Of a DNA stretch of 64,000 nucleotides, positions 49,986 through 58,020 are shown piece after piece. The notes under the pieces are model-generated. The model worked only from the letters and a program-made list of their open reading frames with translations, was not told the DNA's origin and made no database searches. The stretch comes from Promicromonospora soli. GTDB lineage: Bacteria > Actinomycetota > Actinomycetes > Actinomycetales > Cellulomonadaceae. Within the stretch, counting starts at the first letter, position 1. Every line of letters begins with the position of its first letter. Location of the stretch: contig NZ_BNAS01000006.1 in NCBI RefSeq assembly GCF_014653785.1, positions 372,001-436,000 on the forward strand, given 5' to 3'. A program made the position numbers and the translations under genes.

Positions 49986-50550
49986 TCACTTTCGACCCGT
50001 CGCTGCCGATGCTGTCCCTGGACCTGTCCCGGGTTGCGGAGAACTGCAGCGCCCTGAGCGTGCTGATGACGTGTGCCTCGGCCTGGATGGAAGGCGTCCT
50101 GACCGACCCCGACGGCGGCCAGCGATGGGTCGTCTACGACGAGGCCTGGCGGCTGATGTGGCCCACCCTGCCTTGCTGCGCCGGATGGATGCGCACTGGC
50201 GGCTGGCCCGGTACTACGGCATCGCGAACATGCTCATCTTCCACCGCCTGTCGGACCTGGACAACGTCGGCGACGCCGGCACCGCGCAACGCTCTCTGGC
50301 CGCCGCCCTGCTGGCCAACGCCGAGACCCGGGTCATCGACCGGCAGGAGACCGACCAACTCGGTACCACCGCACGGGCTCTCGGCCTGACCGGCACCGAG
50401 ACCACGCTCCTGCCCACCCTCGGTCTCGGCCAAGGCCTGTGGCGCAACCGGAACAGGTCGTTCCTGGTTCAGGCCCAGCTCCACCCCGACGAGGCCCGGC
50501 TCTTCGAGACCGGCACCAAGGCACGCGGGAACCCTTCGAAAGTCCCGTGA
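49985..50550 (+). pseudogene. Frameshifted C-terminal remnant of a VirB4/TraC-like conjugation ATPase
   Basis: The first frame reads LSLDLSRVAENCSALSVLMT, then a Walker B-like QRWVVYDEAWRLM. Near 50165 the match shifts frame to LARYYGIANMLIFHRLSDLD, VGDAGTAQRSLAAALLANAE and RQETDQLGTTARALGLTGTE. This is the C-terminal ATPase half of the VirB4-type proteins of actinobacterial integrative and conjugative elements. The Walker A half is missing and the frame is broken, so it is inactive. It is direct evidence of conjugative-element ancestry of the region. Confidence 0.75.
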
Positions 50551-50909
50551 TGCGCGCTCTCGGGCGGGTACGCCGTGACCTTCGCCGGCGCCGGATACGA
50601 CGACGCCGAGCGGAGGGCATCCTGCCCGAGTTCGCCGAGCGGCACATCGCTCCCGACCGGATAGACAGGAGGCGGGCCGACGGCCGCACTCGGTTCTCCG
50701 TACCCGGCCCCACCGTCCGGGCGGGCGACTGGGCGGCGCGGGACAGGTCGTCCGGAGAAGATTTCGGTTGATTCCCCTCGGCGGTGGACGCCATCGCGCG
50801 TAGTTGGTCACGCCGCGCCCGCGGTGCATATGGTCGAGCGCTGCGGGCGCCCAGGAGCTCGACCGCCCAGCGCCCAGCGCCACCGGTCCCCCGGTACCCG
50901 CTCGGTGTC
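50551..50909. other. Stretch without a recognisable gene
   Basis: About 360 bp between the conjugation-ATPase remnant and the LuxR-type gene carry Arg-rich open frames typical of non-coding high-GC DNA. At the left edge, on the minus strand, a weak DevR-like half site (GGGACTTTCGAAGG, 50532-50545) overlaps the remnant's last codons. Confidence 0.45.
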
Positions 50910-52619
50910 ATGATCGAGAGCATGGAGGACGGCGACCTGTTGACGGCAGGCACGGACGCCCTGGACCGGGGCGACTGGGCCGCCGCGTGGGACAAGTTCG
51001 ACCTTGCGTGGCGCGCCAAGGAGACTGCGGATGCACTCGACGGCCTGGGACGCGCGCTGTGGTGGTTGAACGATCCGGCCGGCGCCCTGGAACTGCGCGG
51101 ACGCGCGTTCGCCCGGTTCCGCCACGAGGGTCGCGACGCCGAGGCCGCGGCGGTGGCGATCTGGCTTGCCCGCGAGCACCACAACCTCTACCGGTCCAAG
51201 GAGATGGGCGACGGGTGGCTGTCCCGGGCCCGGTCGCTGGTCAGCAGCCTCGACGATCCGCGTGGCCTCGCCGGCTGGCTGCTGCTGGCCGAGTCGGAAG
51301 CGGGCCCCCTGGACTTACCGTCCGCTCGGCTGGCGGACCGCGCCGTGGTGGTTGCCCGCGATCAGGGTGATGCTGACCTCGAGATCGTCGCACTGATGCG
51401 CCGGGCCGCCTGCACCGTCAGCGCAGGAGCGGTAGACGAGGGGTTGTCAGATCTGCGGCAGGCCATGGTCGCGGCGACGTCCGGCGAAGGCCATGACGTG
51501 CAGTACGTCGGTGAGGCGCTGTGCACCCTGCTCGAGGTCGGCGGTCTGCTGGGAGATCCTGGAGTGGTAGAGCCGTGGGCCACATTTCTGGTCGACTTCC
51601 GGGCGTCATACACCTTGGGCCCCCTGCTCCCCTTCGGAACCACGCGGGCCACCGATCTGATCTCGGCGTTCTGCACCGGCTGTTGCGGCGGCGTGTACCT
51701 GGTGACGGGCAGGCTGGACGCCGCGGAGGAACAGCTCGGTCAGGCTGTGACTCAGCTCGCCGCGACCGGTCTCCGGCCTCGCTGCCTGCACCCGGTCGCC
51801 GATCTGGTGGAGCTCCGCGTCCTGCAAGGGCGACTCCAGGAAGCGGAAGTGCTGCTTGCCGACTTCGAGGACGACATCGAGTGCGCAGCCTCAGCGGCGG
51901 ACCTGGACCTTGCTCTCGACCGTCCGCAGCGCGCCGCCGAACGGCTCGCCGGCGCGATCCACGCGCTGACGAACACGCCGGTCCTCACGCTCCGGCTCCA
52001 CGCCAAGCTCGTCGACGCGGCGCTGTCCGCAGGCGACCTGCCATTTGCCGAGGCGTCCGCACGCAGCGTCGCGGAGCTGGCCGATGTGACGGGCACCGCT
52101 CTGCACCGGGCACAGCGCGACCACGCCGCCGGAAAAGTCGCTCTCGCCACCGGCCGTGCCGATGCGACGAGCCTGCTCCGCTCGGCGGCACAGGGGTTCG
52201 CGAAGGCCGGGGCGCCGCTGCCGGCCTGTCGGGCACGGCTGGACCTGGCTCGTTCGCTCGCGGGGCGCGACCGCGGCCTCGCGATCACCGAAGCACGCAG
52301 CGCCCTGCACGCCTTGGACCGGATGGGGGCGACGGCCGAGGCCGACCGGGCCGCGGCATTCCTCCGCGAGCTCGGCGCGAAGGGCAGAACCGGTCCCCGC
52401 ACCGCCGGGCTGCTCAGCAACCGGGAGATGGAAGTGCTCGGGTTGGTGGCCGAGGGGATGTCCAACGCCGAGATCGGCCAGCGACTGTTCATCAGCACCA
52501 AGACGGCAGGCCACCACGTGAGCAGCATCCTCACCAAGCTGGGGGTCCGCAGCCGCACCGAAGCGGTGGCGTTCGCCCTGCTCAACCTGCCCGCCGCCGG
52601 CGGACGCACGTCATCCTGA
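50910..52619 (+). CDS. LuxR-family transcriptional regulator with TPR-like N-terminal region
   Basis: The 569-residue protein has a long alpha-helical TPR-like part (ALDRGDWAAAWDKFDLAWRA, repeated helical hairpins to about residue 490). The C-terminal LuxR HTH is LLSNREMEVLGLVAEGMSNA, then IGQRLFISTKTAGHHVSSIL. There is no AAA/NACHT ATPase domain, so it is shorter than MalT-type regulators. The ATG at 50910 is tentative, with 50922 as an alternative. It precedes the SnoaL-like gene by 120 bp and may control it. The ligand is unknown. Confidence 0.85.
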   Translation: MIESMEDGDLLTAGTDALDRGDWAAAWDKFDLAWRAKETADALDGLGRALWWLNDPAGALELRGRAFARFRHEGRDAEAAAVAIWLAREHHNLYRSKEMGDGWLSRARSLVSSLDDPRGLAGWLLLAESEAGPLDLPSARLADRAVVVARDQGDADLEIVALMRRAACTVSAGAVDEGLSDLRQAMVAATSGEGHDVQYVGEALCTLLEVGGLLGDPGVVEPWATFLVDFRASYTLGPLLPFGTTRATDLISAFCTGCCGGVYLVTGRLDAAEEQLGQAVTQLAATGLRPRCLHPVADLVELRVLQGRLQEAEVLLADFEDDIECAASAADLDLALDRPQRAAERLAGAIHALTNTPVLTLRLHAKLVDAALSAGDLPFAEASARSVAELADVTGTALHRAQRDHAAGKVALATGRADATSLLRSAAQGFAKAGAPLPACRARLDLARSLAGRDRGLAITEARSALHALDRMGATAEADRAAAFLRELGAKGRTGPRTAGLLSNREMEVLGLVAEGMSNAEIGQRLFISTKTAGHHVSSILTKLGVRSRTEAVAFALLNLPAAGGRTSS

Positions 52620-52739
52620 CCTCGCCAAAGACCGGCGGACCCCGCTCGATGGGTAAGCGGATAGGGAATCCTCCCGATGCTCGGCGTACTTCCGGGGCGC
52701 ACGCTGGACTCAAACCAGCCGGAAGACCGAGGAGGAGAC

Positions 52740-53147
52740 ATGGAAACCGCCGAGAAGGCCGTCGTACGACGCTTCTACGAGATCGCTGGAAGACCCGAGG
52801 ACCTCGACGAGGTGGTCGCACCCGACCTCAAGGGCCACGCGGGCGCTGGATCAGACCTGGCGGAGCTGAAGGCCTCGCTCGCCAGCTTCCTGGTTCCATT
52901 CCCTGACCTCACGCCCGAGCTGCGCTACCTGGTGCAGGAGGACGACCTGGTCAGCGTATGGCTGACCTACACCGCCACACATCAGGCCGACTTCGCCGGC
53001 GTCCCCGCCAGCGGCCGCCGCGTCAAGTTCGCCGAATGGGACCTGATGCGGGTCCGCGACGGCAAGATCGTCGAGATCACGCAGTACTGCGACCTCTTCA
53101 CGATCATGTCCCAGATCGGCGCGCTCCCCACCGCAGCGCCCGCGTGA
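52740..53147 (+). CDS. SnoaL-like / ester cyclase NTF2-fold protein
   Basis: The 135-residue protein begins AEKAVVRRFYEIAGRPEDLD. It has ASFLVPFPDLTPELRYLVQE, TATHQADFAGVPASGRRVKF and a final AEWDLMRVRDGKIVEITQYC. This is the SnoaL-like polyketide cyclase-related NTF2 fold. Such proteins may be small-molecule isomerases or simply binders. GAGGAGAC lies directly before the ATG. It is followed by a small secreted protein gene 18 bp later, so the pair is likely an operon. Confidence 0.85.
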   Translation: METAEKAVVRRFYEIAGRPEDLDEVVAPDLKGHAGAGSDLAELKASLASFLVPFPDLTPELRYLVQEDDLVSVWLTYTATHQADFAGVPASGRRVKFAEWDLMRVRDGKIVEITQYCDLFTIMSQIGALPTAAPA

Positions 53148-53165
53148 AAGAGGAGGAGAGACACC

Positions 53166-53444
53166 ATGCTGATCCGTTCCACGACTCGACTCGTCCTGCT
53201 GTCCGGTGCCGTGGCGCTGGTGGGAGTCCTGGCCACTGCAGCCCCCGCAGTGGCAGCACCAAGCTGCGTCGCGCAGTCCATCGCGAGCGAGCACGACTCT
53301 GCCGGGACCGCCTGGGGACACGACGTCGTCGCGTTTCTTGCAACGAGTCCGGAGGTGCTCGAGGAGTACGGCTTCCACAGGTTCGGCGACCTGGCGTCCT
53401 ACGGCGCGCAACAAGACCACGGCGACTGCCCGGCCGGCCTGTAG
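53166..53444 (+). CDS. Small secreted protein
   Basis: The 92-residue protein has a signal peptide (LVLLSGAVALVGVLATAAPA, cleavage after AVA-AP) and a mature part with two cysteines (SCVAQSIASEHDSAGTAWGH, final DHGDCPAGL). AGAGGAGGAG precedes the ATG. The family is unrecognised. It is the same size class and cysteine layout as the DevR-box-linked protein at 27630, although no box is found here. A terminator follows. Confidence 0.78.
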   Translation: MLIRSTTRLVLLSGAVALVGVLATAAPAVAAPSCVAQSIASEHDSAGTAWGHDVVAFLATSPEVLEEYGFHRFGDLASYGAQQDHGDCPAGL

Positions 53445-53466
53445 GAATCCGGGACTTCTGGGCATA

Positions 53467-53504
53467 CGAAGAGGGCCACGGCCAAACAGCCGCGGCCCTC
53501 TTCG
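53467..53504 (+). terminator. Terminator hairpin after the small secreted protein gene
   Basis: CGAAGAGGGCC pairs with GGCCCTCTTCG, with an inner CGGC/GCCG stem. It begins about 22 bp after the stop codon. Confidence 0.85.
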
Positions 53505-53652
53505 ACTCGTACCCGAGTCGACGCTGCTCTGCCAGGAACCGATCCTTCCCGACACGAAGCTGCCCACAACGGAACCGCCACCGGGGTCGGGTCAACATGA
53601 TCCCCCGGTTAGCGGATTTGCGCAGTGGGCCCATTGAGCCAGTTGGCGACTA

Positions 53653-54339
53653 CTACGAGATCAGTGCAACTCCGACGGCGACTAGCCAGATGGACCAAGC
53701 GACATATGCGATGGGGGTCAACGTCGCGGCCAGCTTCCAGCCCTCCTGCTCGAAGGCGCCGACGAACTCAAAAGAACACATCATCAATAGGCCGCCTACG
53801 ACGATCCCGGCAACGCCGAGCCACCCCGGCGTGTTCGTGGCTTGAATCAGAGCGACTCCGGACAAGACGCTCCAGCCGCCCGTAAAGAGGTAGCCGAGGT
53901 GCTCGCCGACGGCGACTCCGAGATAGCGGTTGAACGACTGGAACACGATGTCGATGGCTTCGCGACGAGCCGGGCTTGCATCAGCATCGGCGCGTGCGAG
54001 ACAGGGCACCAGAAAGGGCCAGCGGATCAGTCCTAGGAACTGGACGACCCCTGCCAACACGCCGGTCGTCGCAGCGACCACCACCACGGCGCGGTTGGCG
54101 TCGACCAGAGCGGCCGCAAGCAGGACAGCCAAGGGCACGAGCAGCACTGCGGTCAGCGAGAAGGCCCACCACAGCAGCAGGAGATGGGCACCACCTGCGC
54201 GGAAACGGGCGAGCACCTCCGAAGTAGGGCGTCGCAGAATGTCCGGGTAGTCGAAGCTTCGCGCGAGCAAGAAGAAGCAAAGATTGAACGCTAGGGGCAG
54301 GCCTATGAGAAGAGCGCCGGCAACGCGTGCTGTACTCAC
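53653..54339 (-). CDS. Polytopic membrane protein, possibly DUF4386-like
   Basis: The 228-residue protein has about six membrane segments (AGALLIGLPLAFNLCFFLLA, LTAVLLVPLAVLLAAALVDA, TTGVLAGVVQFLGLIRWPFL). The motifs FDYPDILRRPTSEVLARFRA and SFNRYLGVAVGEHLGYLFTG are conserved in DUF4386-type proteins, so that label is tentative. It starts at GTG with a four-base overlap on the upstream membrane gene, so the two are translationally coupled. The function is unknown. Confidence 0.72.
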   Translation of the reverse strand: MSTARVAGALLIGLPLAFNLCFFLLARSFDYPDILRRPTSEVLARFRAGGAHLLLLWWAFSLTAVLLVPLAVLLAAALVDANRAVVVVAATTGVLAGVVQFLGLIRWPFLVPCLARADADASPARREAIDIVFQSFNRYLGVAVGEHLGYLFTGGWSVLSGVALIQATNTPGWLGVAGIVVGGLLMMCSFEFVGAFEQEGWKLAATLTPIAYVAWSIWLVAVGVALIS

Positions 54340-54920
54340 TGGGCGGCCTGACCCGTCGCTCCCCCAGCTTCGAACGCCCCATGAAACAAGGCCGCAAGGA
54401 GCAGCCAGGTCAGCAGGCCGAAGACGACTGCTCCGCCCGCGCCGAAGACCGGGAACCGCTCATCGATGTTTCTCGTGATCACGTACGAGGTGGTGAACCA
54501 GCCAAGCGCCCAGGCAGGCGGGTTCGCGACCGCCCACCACGGCGCGCCGGGAATCGCGTCTCGCGCGAGGACCAGCGCCTGTAGCACCCCCACACCAACG
54601 CCGGTCACGGCTGCCATGAGCACGATGTCGCCCCGATCGATCCCGTAGTCGACAAGAGCTGCACCCGCGGTCAGACCCAGGGCCAATCCCGCACACGTCG
54701 CAGGGATCCAGAGCCACGAGATCCATCTCCGCAAGACGAACCACTGGGCCGCTCCGATGATCGCGCCCGCGATGAGCCCCTCGGCGAGTGCCGCTCCCAC
54801 GGAATCGACTCCGTCCACGACCAGGTCGGCGATATACCCCCCGATCGGGAAGCCGACCAGGATCGCCACCGGCCACAGCCACATCCGACGCGCGGTCGTC
54901 CAGTAACTCTGGGATTCCAT
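54336..54920 (-). CDS. Polytopic membrane protein
   Basis: The 194-residue protein begins MESQSYWTTARRMWLWPVAI and has about six hydrophobic segments (GLIAGAIIGAAQWFVLRRWI, ATCAGLALGLTAGAALVDYG, AVTGVGVGVLQALVLARD). The layout resembles the membrane protein at 21512. GGGAGGTGG precedes the ATG at 54920. It forms a coupled pair with the DUF4386-like gene. No function is recognised. Confidence 0.7.
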   Translation of the reverse strand: MESQSYWTTARRMWLWPVAILVGFPIGGYIADLVVDGVDSVGAALAEGLIAGAIIGAAQWFVLRRWISWLWIPATCAGLALGLTAGAALVDYGIDRGDIVLMAAVTGVGVGVLQALVLARDAIPGAPWWAVANPPAWALGWFTTSYVITRNIDERFPVFGAGGAVVFGLLTWLLLAALFHGAFEAGGATGQAAQ

Positions 54921-55120
54921 GGTCGTGCCACCTCCCGTGGTCCACGCGTTCAGTCTTGCCCTCAGGGTGGGAACGCACATTCCGGCATCCGCATGCGCCG
55001 CAGCTGCCGTTAACCACCACCCTCCGGCGGACGGCTGCCGTCAACTGCACGCTTCAGATCGCGACCTACCGCTGGAGTAGCAGTGCAGCCTTCTGACACA
55101 GACGAGTGGGCGCCTGCTGG

Positions 55121-56839
55121 TCAGCGTCGTCCGTCGGACTGTGGGACGTCGGTGCCTTCTTCCGCGCGTTGCGTGTGGGAGCGGGCGTGGGCGACGGCGT
55201 CGTCCAGTGCTGTGAACAGGTGGCTCTCGTGGCGGAGCTCGTCCAGCACACCGACGGTGGTCATCAGCTTGCGGTGCCGCGGTTGCACACCCTTGACCAG
55301 GACCGTGATGCCACGCTGCTCGAGCGACGTGACCAGCTCGGCCAGGGCTCGTGCTCCAGTGGCGTCGACCATGCCCAATTGGGACAGGCGCAGTATGACG
55401 ACCAGGACGTCCTCGCGGACCGAGGCGTCGGTCACCTCGGTCAGGATCCGGTCTGACGCCCCGAAGAACATGGCGCCGTCCAGCCGGAACAGCGCGATGT
55501 TCTCGTCGCCCTCGTACGCGACGCCGGGTAGCGGCTCGCGGTGCACGGACGAGGCGCGGGCCAGGCGCCGTAGCGCGAAGAACGCCGCGACAACCAGCCC
55601 GATCTGTACCGCCTCGATGAGGTCGAACGCCACGGTGATCACGGCCGTGACGACGAACGTGACGGCATCGGACCGGGTCGAGCGCAGCACCGCGCGGATC
55701 GTGCCGGCGCCGATCATCCGGAACGCGGTCACCATGAGCACGCCGGCCAGTGCGGCAAGCGGGATGCGCCCCACCGGGCCGGTGGCAAGGTAGATCACGG
55801 CGAGGATGACCAGCGCGTGGATGACGGCGGCCAGGCGGGTGCGGGCGCCCGAGCGCACGTTGACCGCGGTGCGCGCGATCGCGCCGGTAGCGGGCATGCC
55901 ACCGAACAGGCCGGAGGCGACCGATGCCAGACCTTGGCCGACGAGCTCGCGGTCGGGGTGGTAGACGGACCCACCGGGTGCCATCGATGCGGCCACCCGC
56001 GCGGACAGCAAGGACTCGATGGCGGCCAGTGCCGCGATCGCGACGGCCGCGCCCAGCAGGTCCCCGAGCGCGGTGGCGCTGAGGCCGGGCAGCACCGGTA
56101 CGGGCAGGGTGTCGGGCAGTGCCCCGATCCGGGCAATTGGCGCCCCCGTAGTCTCGGCGAGCACGGTAGCGAGCACGACGGCGACGAGCGAGGCGGGGAT
56201 CGCGGTGTGCAGACGGGGCAGGACGAGCATGAGGGCGGCGACCAGCGCCACGACCGCCAGCGACCACAGCGTGGTCGCGTCCAGGGCCAGGGCGTCCAGG
56301 GCACCGGCCGCGTCGGCGACCGCGTGTACCGCGGTGACCAGGGTGTTGCCACCGACGGCCGCGTCCTTCCCAAGTGCGGCCGGGACCTGTTGCAGGAAGA
56401 TGATTGCGGCGATCCCGAGCGTGAAGCCCTCCACGACCGGCCAAGGGATGAACGTGACCACCCGCCCGAGCCGCAGCAGCCCGGCTGCCAGGACGATCAG
56501 CCCGCCGAGCACGGTAACCAGGGCGACCGACGGCAGCCCGTACGCGGCGACGATGGGCGCCAGGACGACCGCCATGGCACCAGTCGGGCCGGAGACCTGG
56601 AACCGTGAACCGCCGAACACCGCCGCGAGCAGTCCCGCGATAACGGCGGTCACCAGGCCCGCAGCCGCGCCGACGCCCGAGCTGACGCCGAACGCAAGTG
56701 CCAGCGGCAGGGCGACCACGCCGACAGTCAACCCGGCGAGCAGGTCCGCACCGAACGTCCGGGGGCGCAGCTCGTAGTCGTCGGGCCTGGGCAGCAGATC
56801 GCGCACGTCCAGCCTGACCAGCGCCTCCCGGACAGTCAC
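55121..56839 (-). CDS. SulP-family anion permease with STAS domain
   Basis: The 572-residue protein has a SulP transmembrane domain (LLAGLTVGVVALPLALAFGV, FQVSGPTGAMAVVLAP, GMPATGAIARTAVNVRSGAR). A C-terminal STAS domain from about residue 440 follows (IALFRLDGAMFFGASDRILT, then LRLSQLGMVDATGARALAEL). SulP members move sulfate, bicarbonate or dicarboxylates. The ion is not predictable, and no carbonic anhydrase is adjacent. The gene overlaps the ArsR-type regulator by four bases (ATGA), so that regulator likely controls it. Confidence 0.92.
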   Translation of the reverse strand: MTVREALVRLDVRDLLPRPDDYELRPRTFGADLLAGLTVGVVALPLALAFGVSSGVGAAAGLVTAVIAGLLAAVFGGSRFQVSGPTGAMAVVLAPIVAAYGLPSVALVTVLGGLIVLAAGLLRLGRVVTFIPWPVVEGFTLGIAAIIFLQQVPAALGKDAAVGGNTLVTAVHAVADAAGALDALALDATTLWSLAVVALVAALMLVLPRLHTAIPASLVAVVLATVLAETTGAPIARIGALPDTLPVPVLPGLSATALGDLLGAAVAIAALAAIESLLSARVAASMAPGGSVYHPDRELVGQGLASVASGLFGGMPATGAIARTAVNVRSGARTRLAAVIHALVILAVIYLATGPVGRIPLAALAGVLMVTAFRMIGAGTIRAVLRSTRSDAVTFVVTAVITVAFDLIEAVQIGLVVAAFFALRRLARASSVHREPLPGVAYEGDENIALFRLDGAMFFGASDRILTEVTDASVREDVLVVILRLSQLGMVDATGARALAELVTSLEQRGITVLVKGVQPRHRKLMTTVGVLDELRHESHLFTALDDAVAHARSHTQRAEEGTDVPQSDGRR

Positions 56840-57267
56840 TGCTTCACCGCCTTCTCGATCGGGGCCCTCTCAGCCAGGGCTGCTTTGAGCACGCCCCGAG
56901 CGCTGGCCCCGGGCAGGGCCGGCAAATGGTGCGCGATGGCGAGCAAGCCGTCATCGGCGTCCTTGCCGGCCAGGCGCCGCAGCAGGAAGGCACGCGCGAC
57001 GACGAGCAGGTCGGCGACCAAGGGCTCGGTCAGCCGGTACACCACGGCGTTGCCCGAGCGCGTCGAGTCAACGACACCCGCGCGCTTAAGAACCGCCAGG
57101 TGCTGGGACAGCGCGGAGGGTTCAGCACCCGTGACATCCAGCAGGCGAGAGACCGGCGCGGCCAGGCGCGGGTCGGCCGCGATCACTTCCAGCACCCGGA
57201 TGCGGACCGGATGGGCCAGGGCCTTGAACAGCTCTGCCTTGATCGCGTACAGGGGCTGCGTATCCAC
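56836..57267 (-). CDS. ArsR-family winged-helix regulator
   Basis: The 143-residue protein begins with an ArsR-type HTH: AELFKALAHPVRIRVLEVIA, then GAEPSALSQHLAVLKRAGVV. A beta-wing follows (STRSGNAVVYRLTEP). There are no obvious metal-binding cysteines, so it may sense something other than a metal. It is translationally coupled to the SulP permease, a pair seen in many actinobacteria. It starts with an ATG 37 bp from the nitroreductase remnant. Confidence 0.88.
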   Translation of the reverse strand: MDTQPLYAIKAELFKALAHPVRIRVLEVIAADPRLAAPVSRLLDVTGAEPSALSQHLAVLKRAGVVDSTRSGNAVVYRLTEPLVADLLVVARAFLLRRLAGKDADDGLLAIAHHLPALPGASARGVLKAALAERAPIEKAVKQ

Positions 57268-57304
57268 TCCATGACTTTAGCAGTCGCTGAAACCACTATC
57301 CTCA

Positions 57305-57391
57305 CCGCAGATGCTCATGCGGCTGGGGTACTGCTTGATGCCGCAGCACACACCTCGCCGGTACGCACCACGTGCGGCTACGCGCGACTAG
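57305..57391 (+). pseudogene. C-terminal remnant of an Acg-like nitroreductase
   Basis: The frame reads PQMLMRLGYCLMPQHTPRR, nearly the same as the end of the complete Acg-like protein (PQMLMRLGYSSLPMHTPRR at 38399-38458), then stops at TAG 57389-57391. Only 28 codons remain, and the DNA is also strongly similar. It joins directly to a truncated ADH gene on the other strand. Confidence 0.75.
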
Positions 57392-57566
57392 GAATGAACG
57401 GCGGGGTCGGCTTGACCCGCCAGTCACCGCGGGCGGCGTGGATGTCGGTGTGGCACAGGCCGCTGGTCTCGATCCGGACCAGCACCTCGCCAGGCCCTGG
57501 CTCGGGGACAGGCACGTCCATGACCTGCAGCGGGGAGGTGAAGTCGGTGACGACTGCGGCTTTCAT
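57378..57566 (-). pseudogene. N-terminal remnant of a zinc alcohol dehydrogenase
   Basis: The frame starts MKAAVVTDFTSPLQVMDVPV and continues VRIETSGLCHTDIHAARGDW, with the catalytic-zinc Cys, up to PTPPFIP. It is then cut off at about 57393, where the antisense of the nitroreductase remnant begins. About 58 of roughly 340 residues are left. It resembles AdhP-type enzymes rather than the complete ADH at 19237. Two DevR-like boxes lie 90-125 bp upstream, so it was probably a regulon member. Confidence 0.75.
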
Positions 57567-57655
57567 GACAGCTCCGTTCGAAAGGTGGTGCGAGGCCGAC
57601 ATCCGCGGTGAGCGGCGCCGGTTCCAACATCCCTCCGAACGGCATGCGTGAAGCA

Positions 57656-57690
57656 GGGGCGAAGGTCCCTCCGCCGACGATGAAGGTCCC
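57656..57690 (-). promoter_or_regulatory. Tandem pair of DevR-like boxes upstream of the ADH remnant
   Basis: On the minus strand these are GGGACCTTCGCCCC (57656-57669, one mismatch) and GGGACCTTCATCGT (57677-57690) with the TCGAC left flank. They start 21 bp apart. Order, spacing and flanks match the pflBA pair (26801-26835). Confidence 0.65.
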
Positions 57691-57884
57691 GTCGATCCAC
57701 GACAGCGGCTACTCCGAGCGGCCTCCGGGCAGCGGTGAGCCGGGGTCGACGAGCCCAGCTGCGGGACGTGGTAGAAGCGCCGCAGTGACCGAGGTCGCGC
57801 TTGACGCAGTCATGTGACAAAAGCGCGATGATCCCTTCCGAACCGAGGTTGTGTGGCACCAGCACACAAACTTCGGAGGTTCGT

Positions 57885-58020
57885 ATGAGCAATGGGTCAA
57901 GCAGGAACTCCCCGAGACGCCCTGCACGAGAAGCTGACCGGCGCCGTCGAGGCGCTCGTGAGCGGCGACGACTGGCGGCGCGCAATCGAGTTCGCCGCCC
58001 GGTTCCGCTCCCGGTCTGGC
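57885..58020 (+). pseudogene. N-terminal remnant of an ArdC-like mobile-element protein
   Basis: GGAGG precedes an ATG at 57885. In the frame from 57892 the product is ALHEKLTGAVEALVSGDDW, then RRAIEFAARFRSRS. This matches the N-terminal ssDNA-binding domain of ArdC-like antirestriction or plasmid proteins, whose next block would continue with a Phe/Asn-rich strand. The match stops abruptly where the tRNA-Leu-derived repeat begins (58020). A small frame shift near the start is also likely. It is therefore a plasmid or ICE gene cut at the island's right junction. Confidence 0.6.

Noticed and set aside
50532-50545. A DevR box upstream of the LuxR-type regulator
   Set aside because: GGGACTTTCGAAGG on the minus strand is a weak match, more than 360 bp from the start, and lies in a pseudogene end. 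I do not count it among the fifteen sites.
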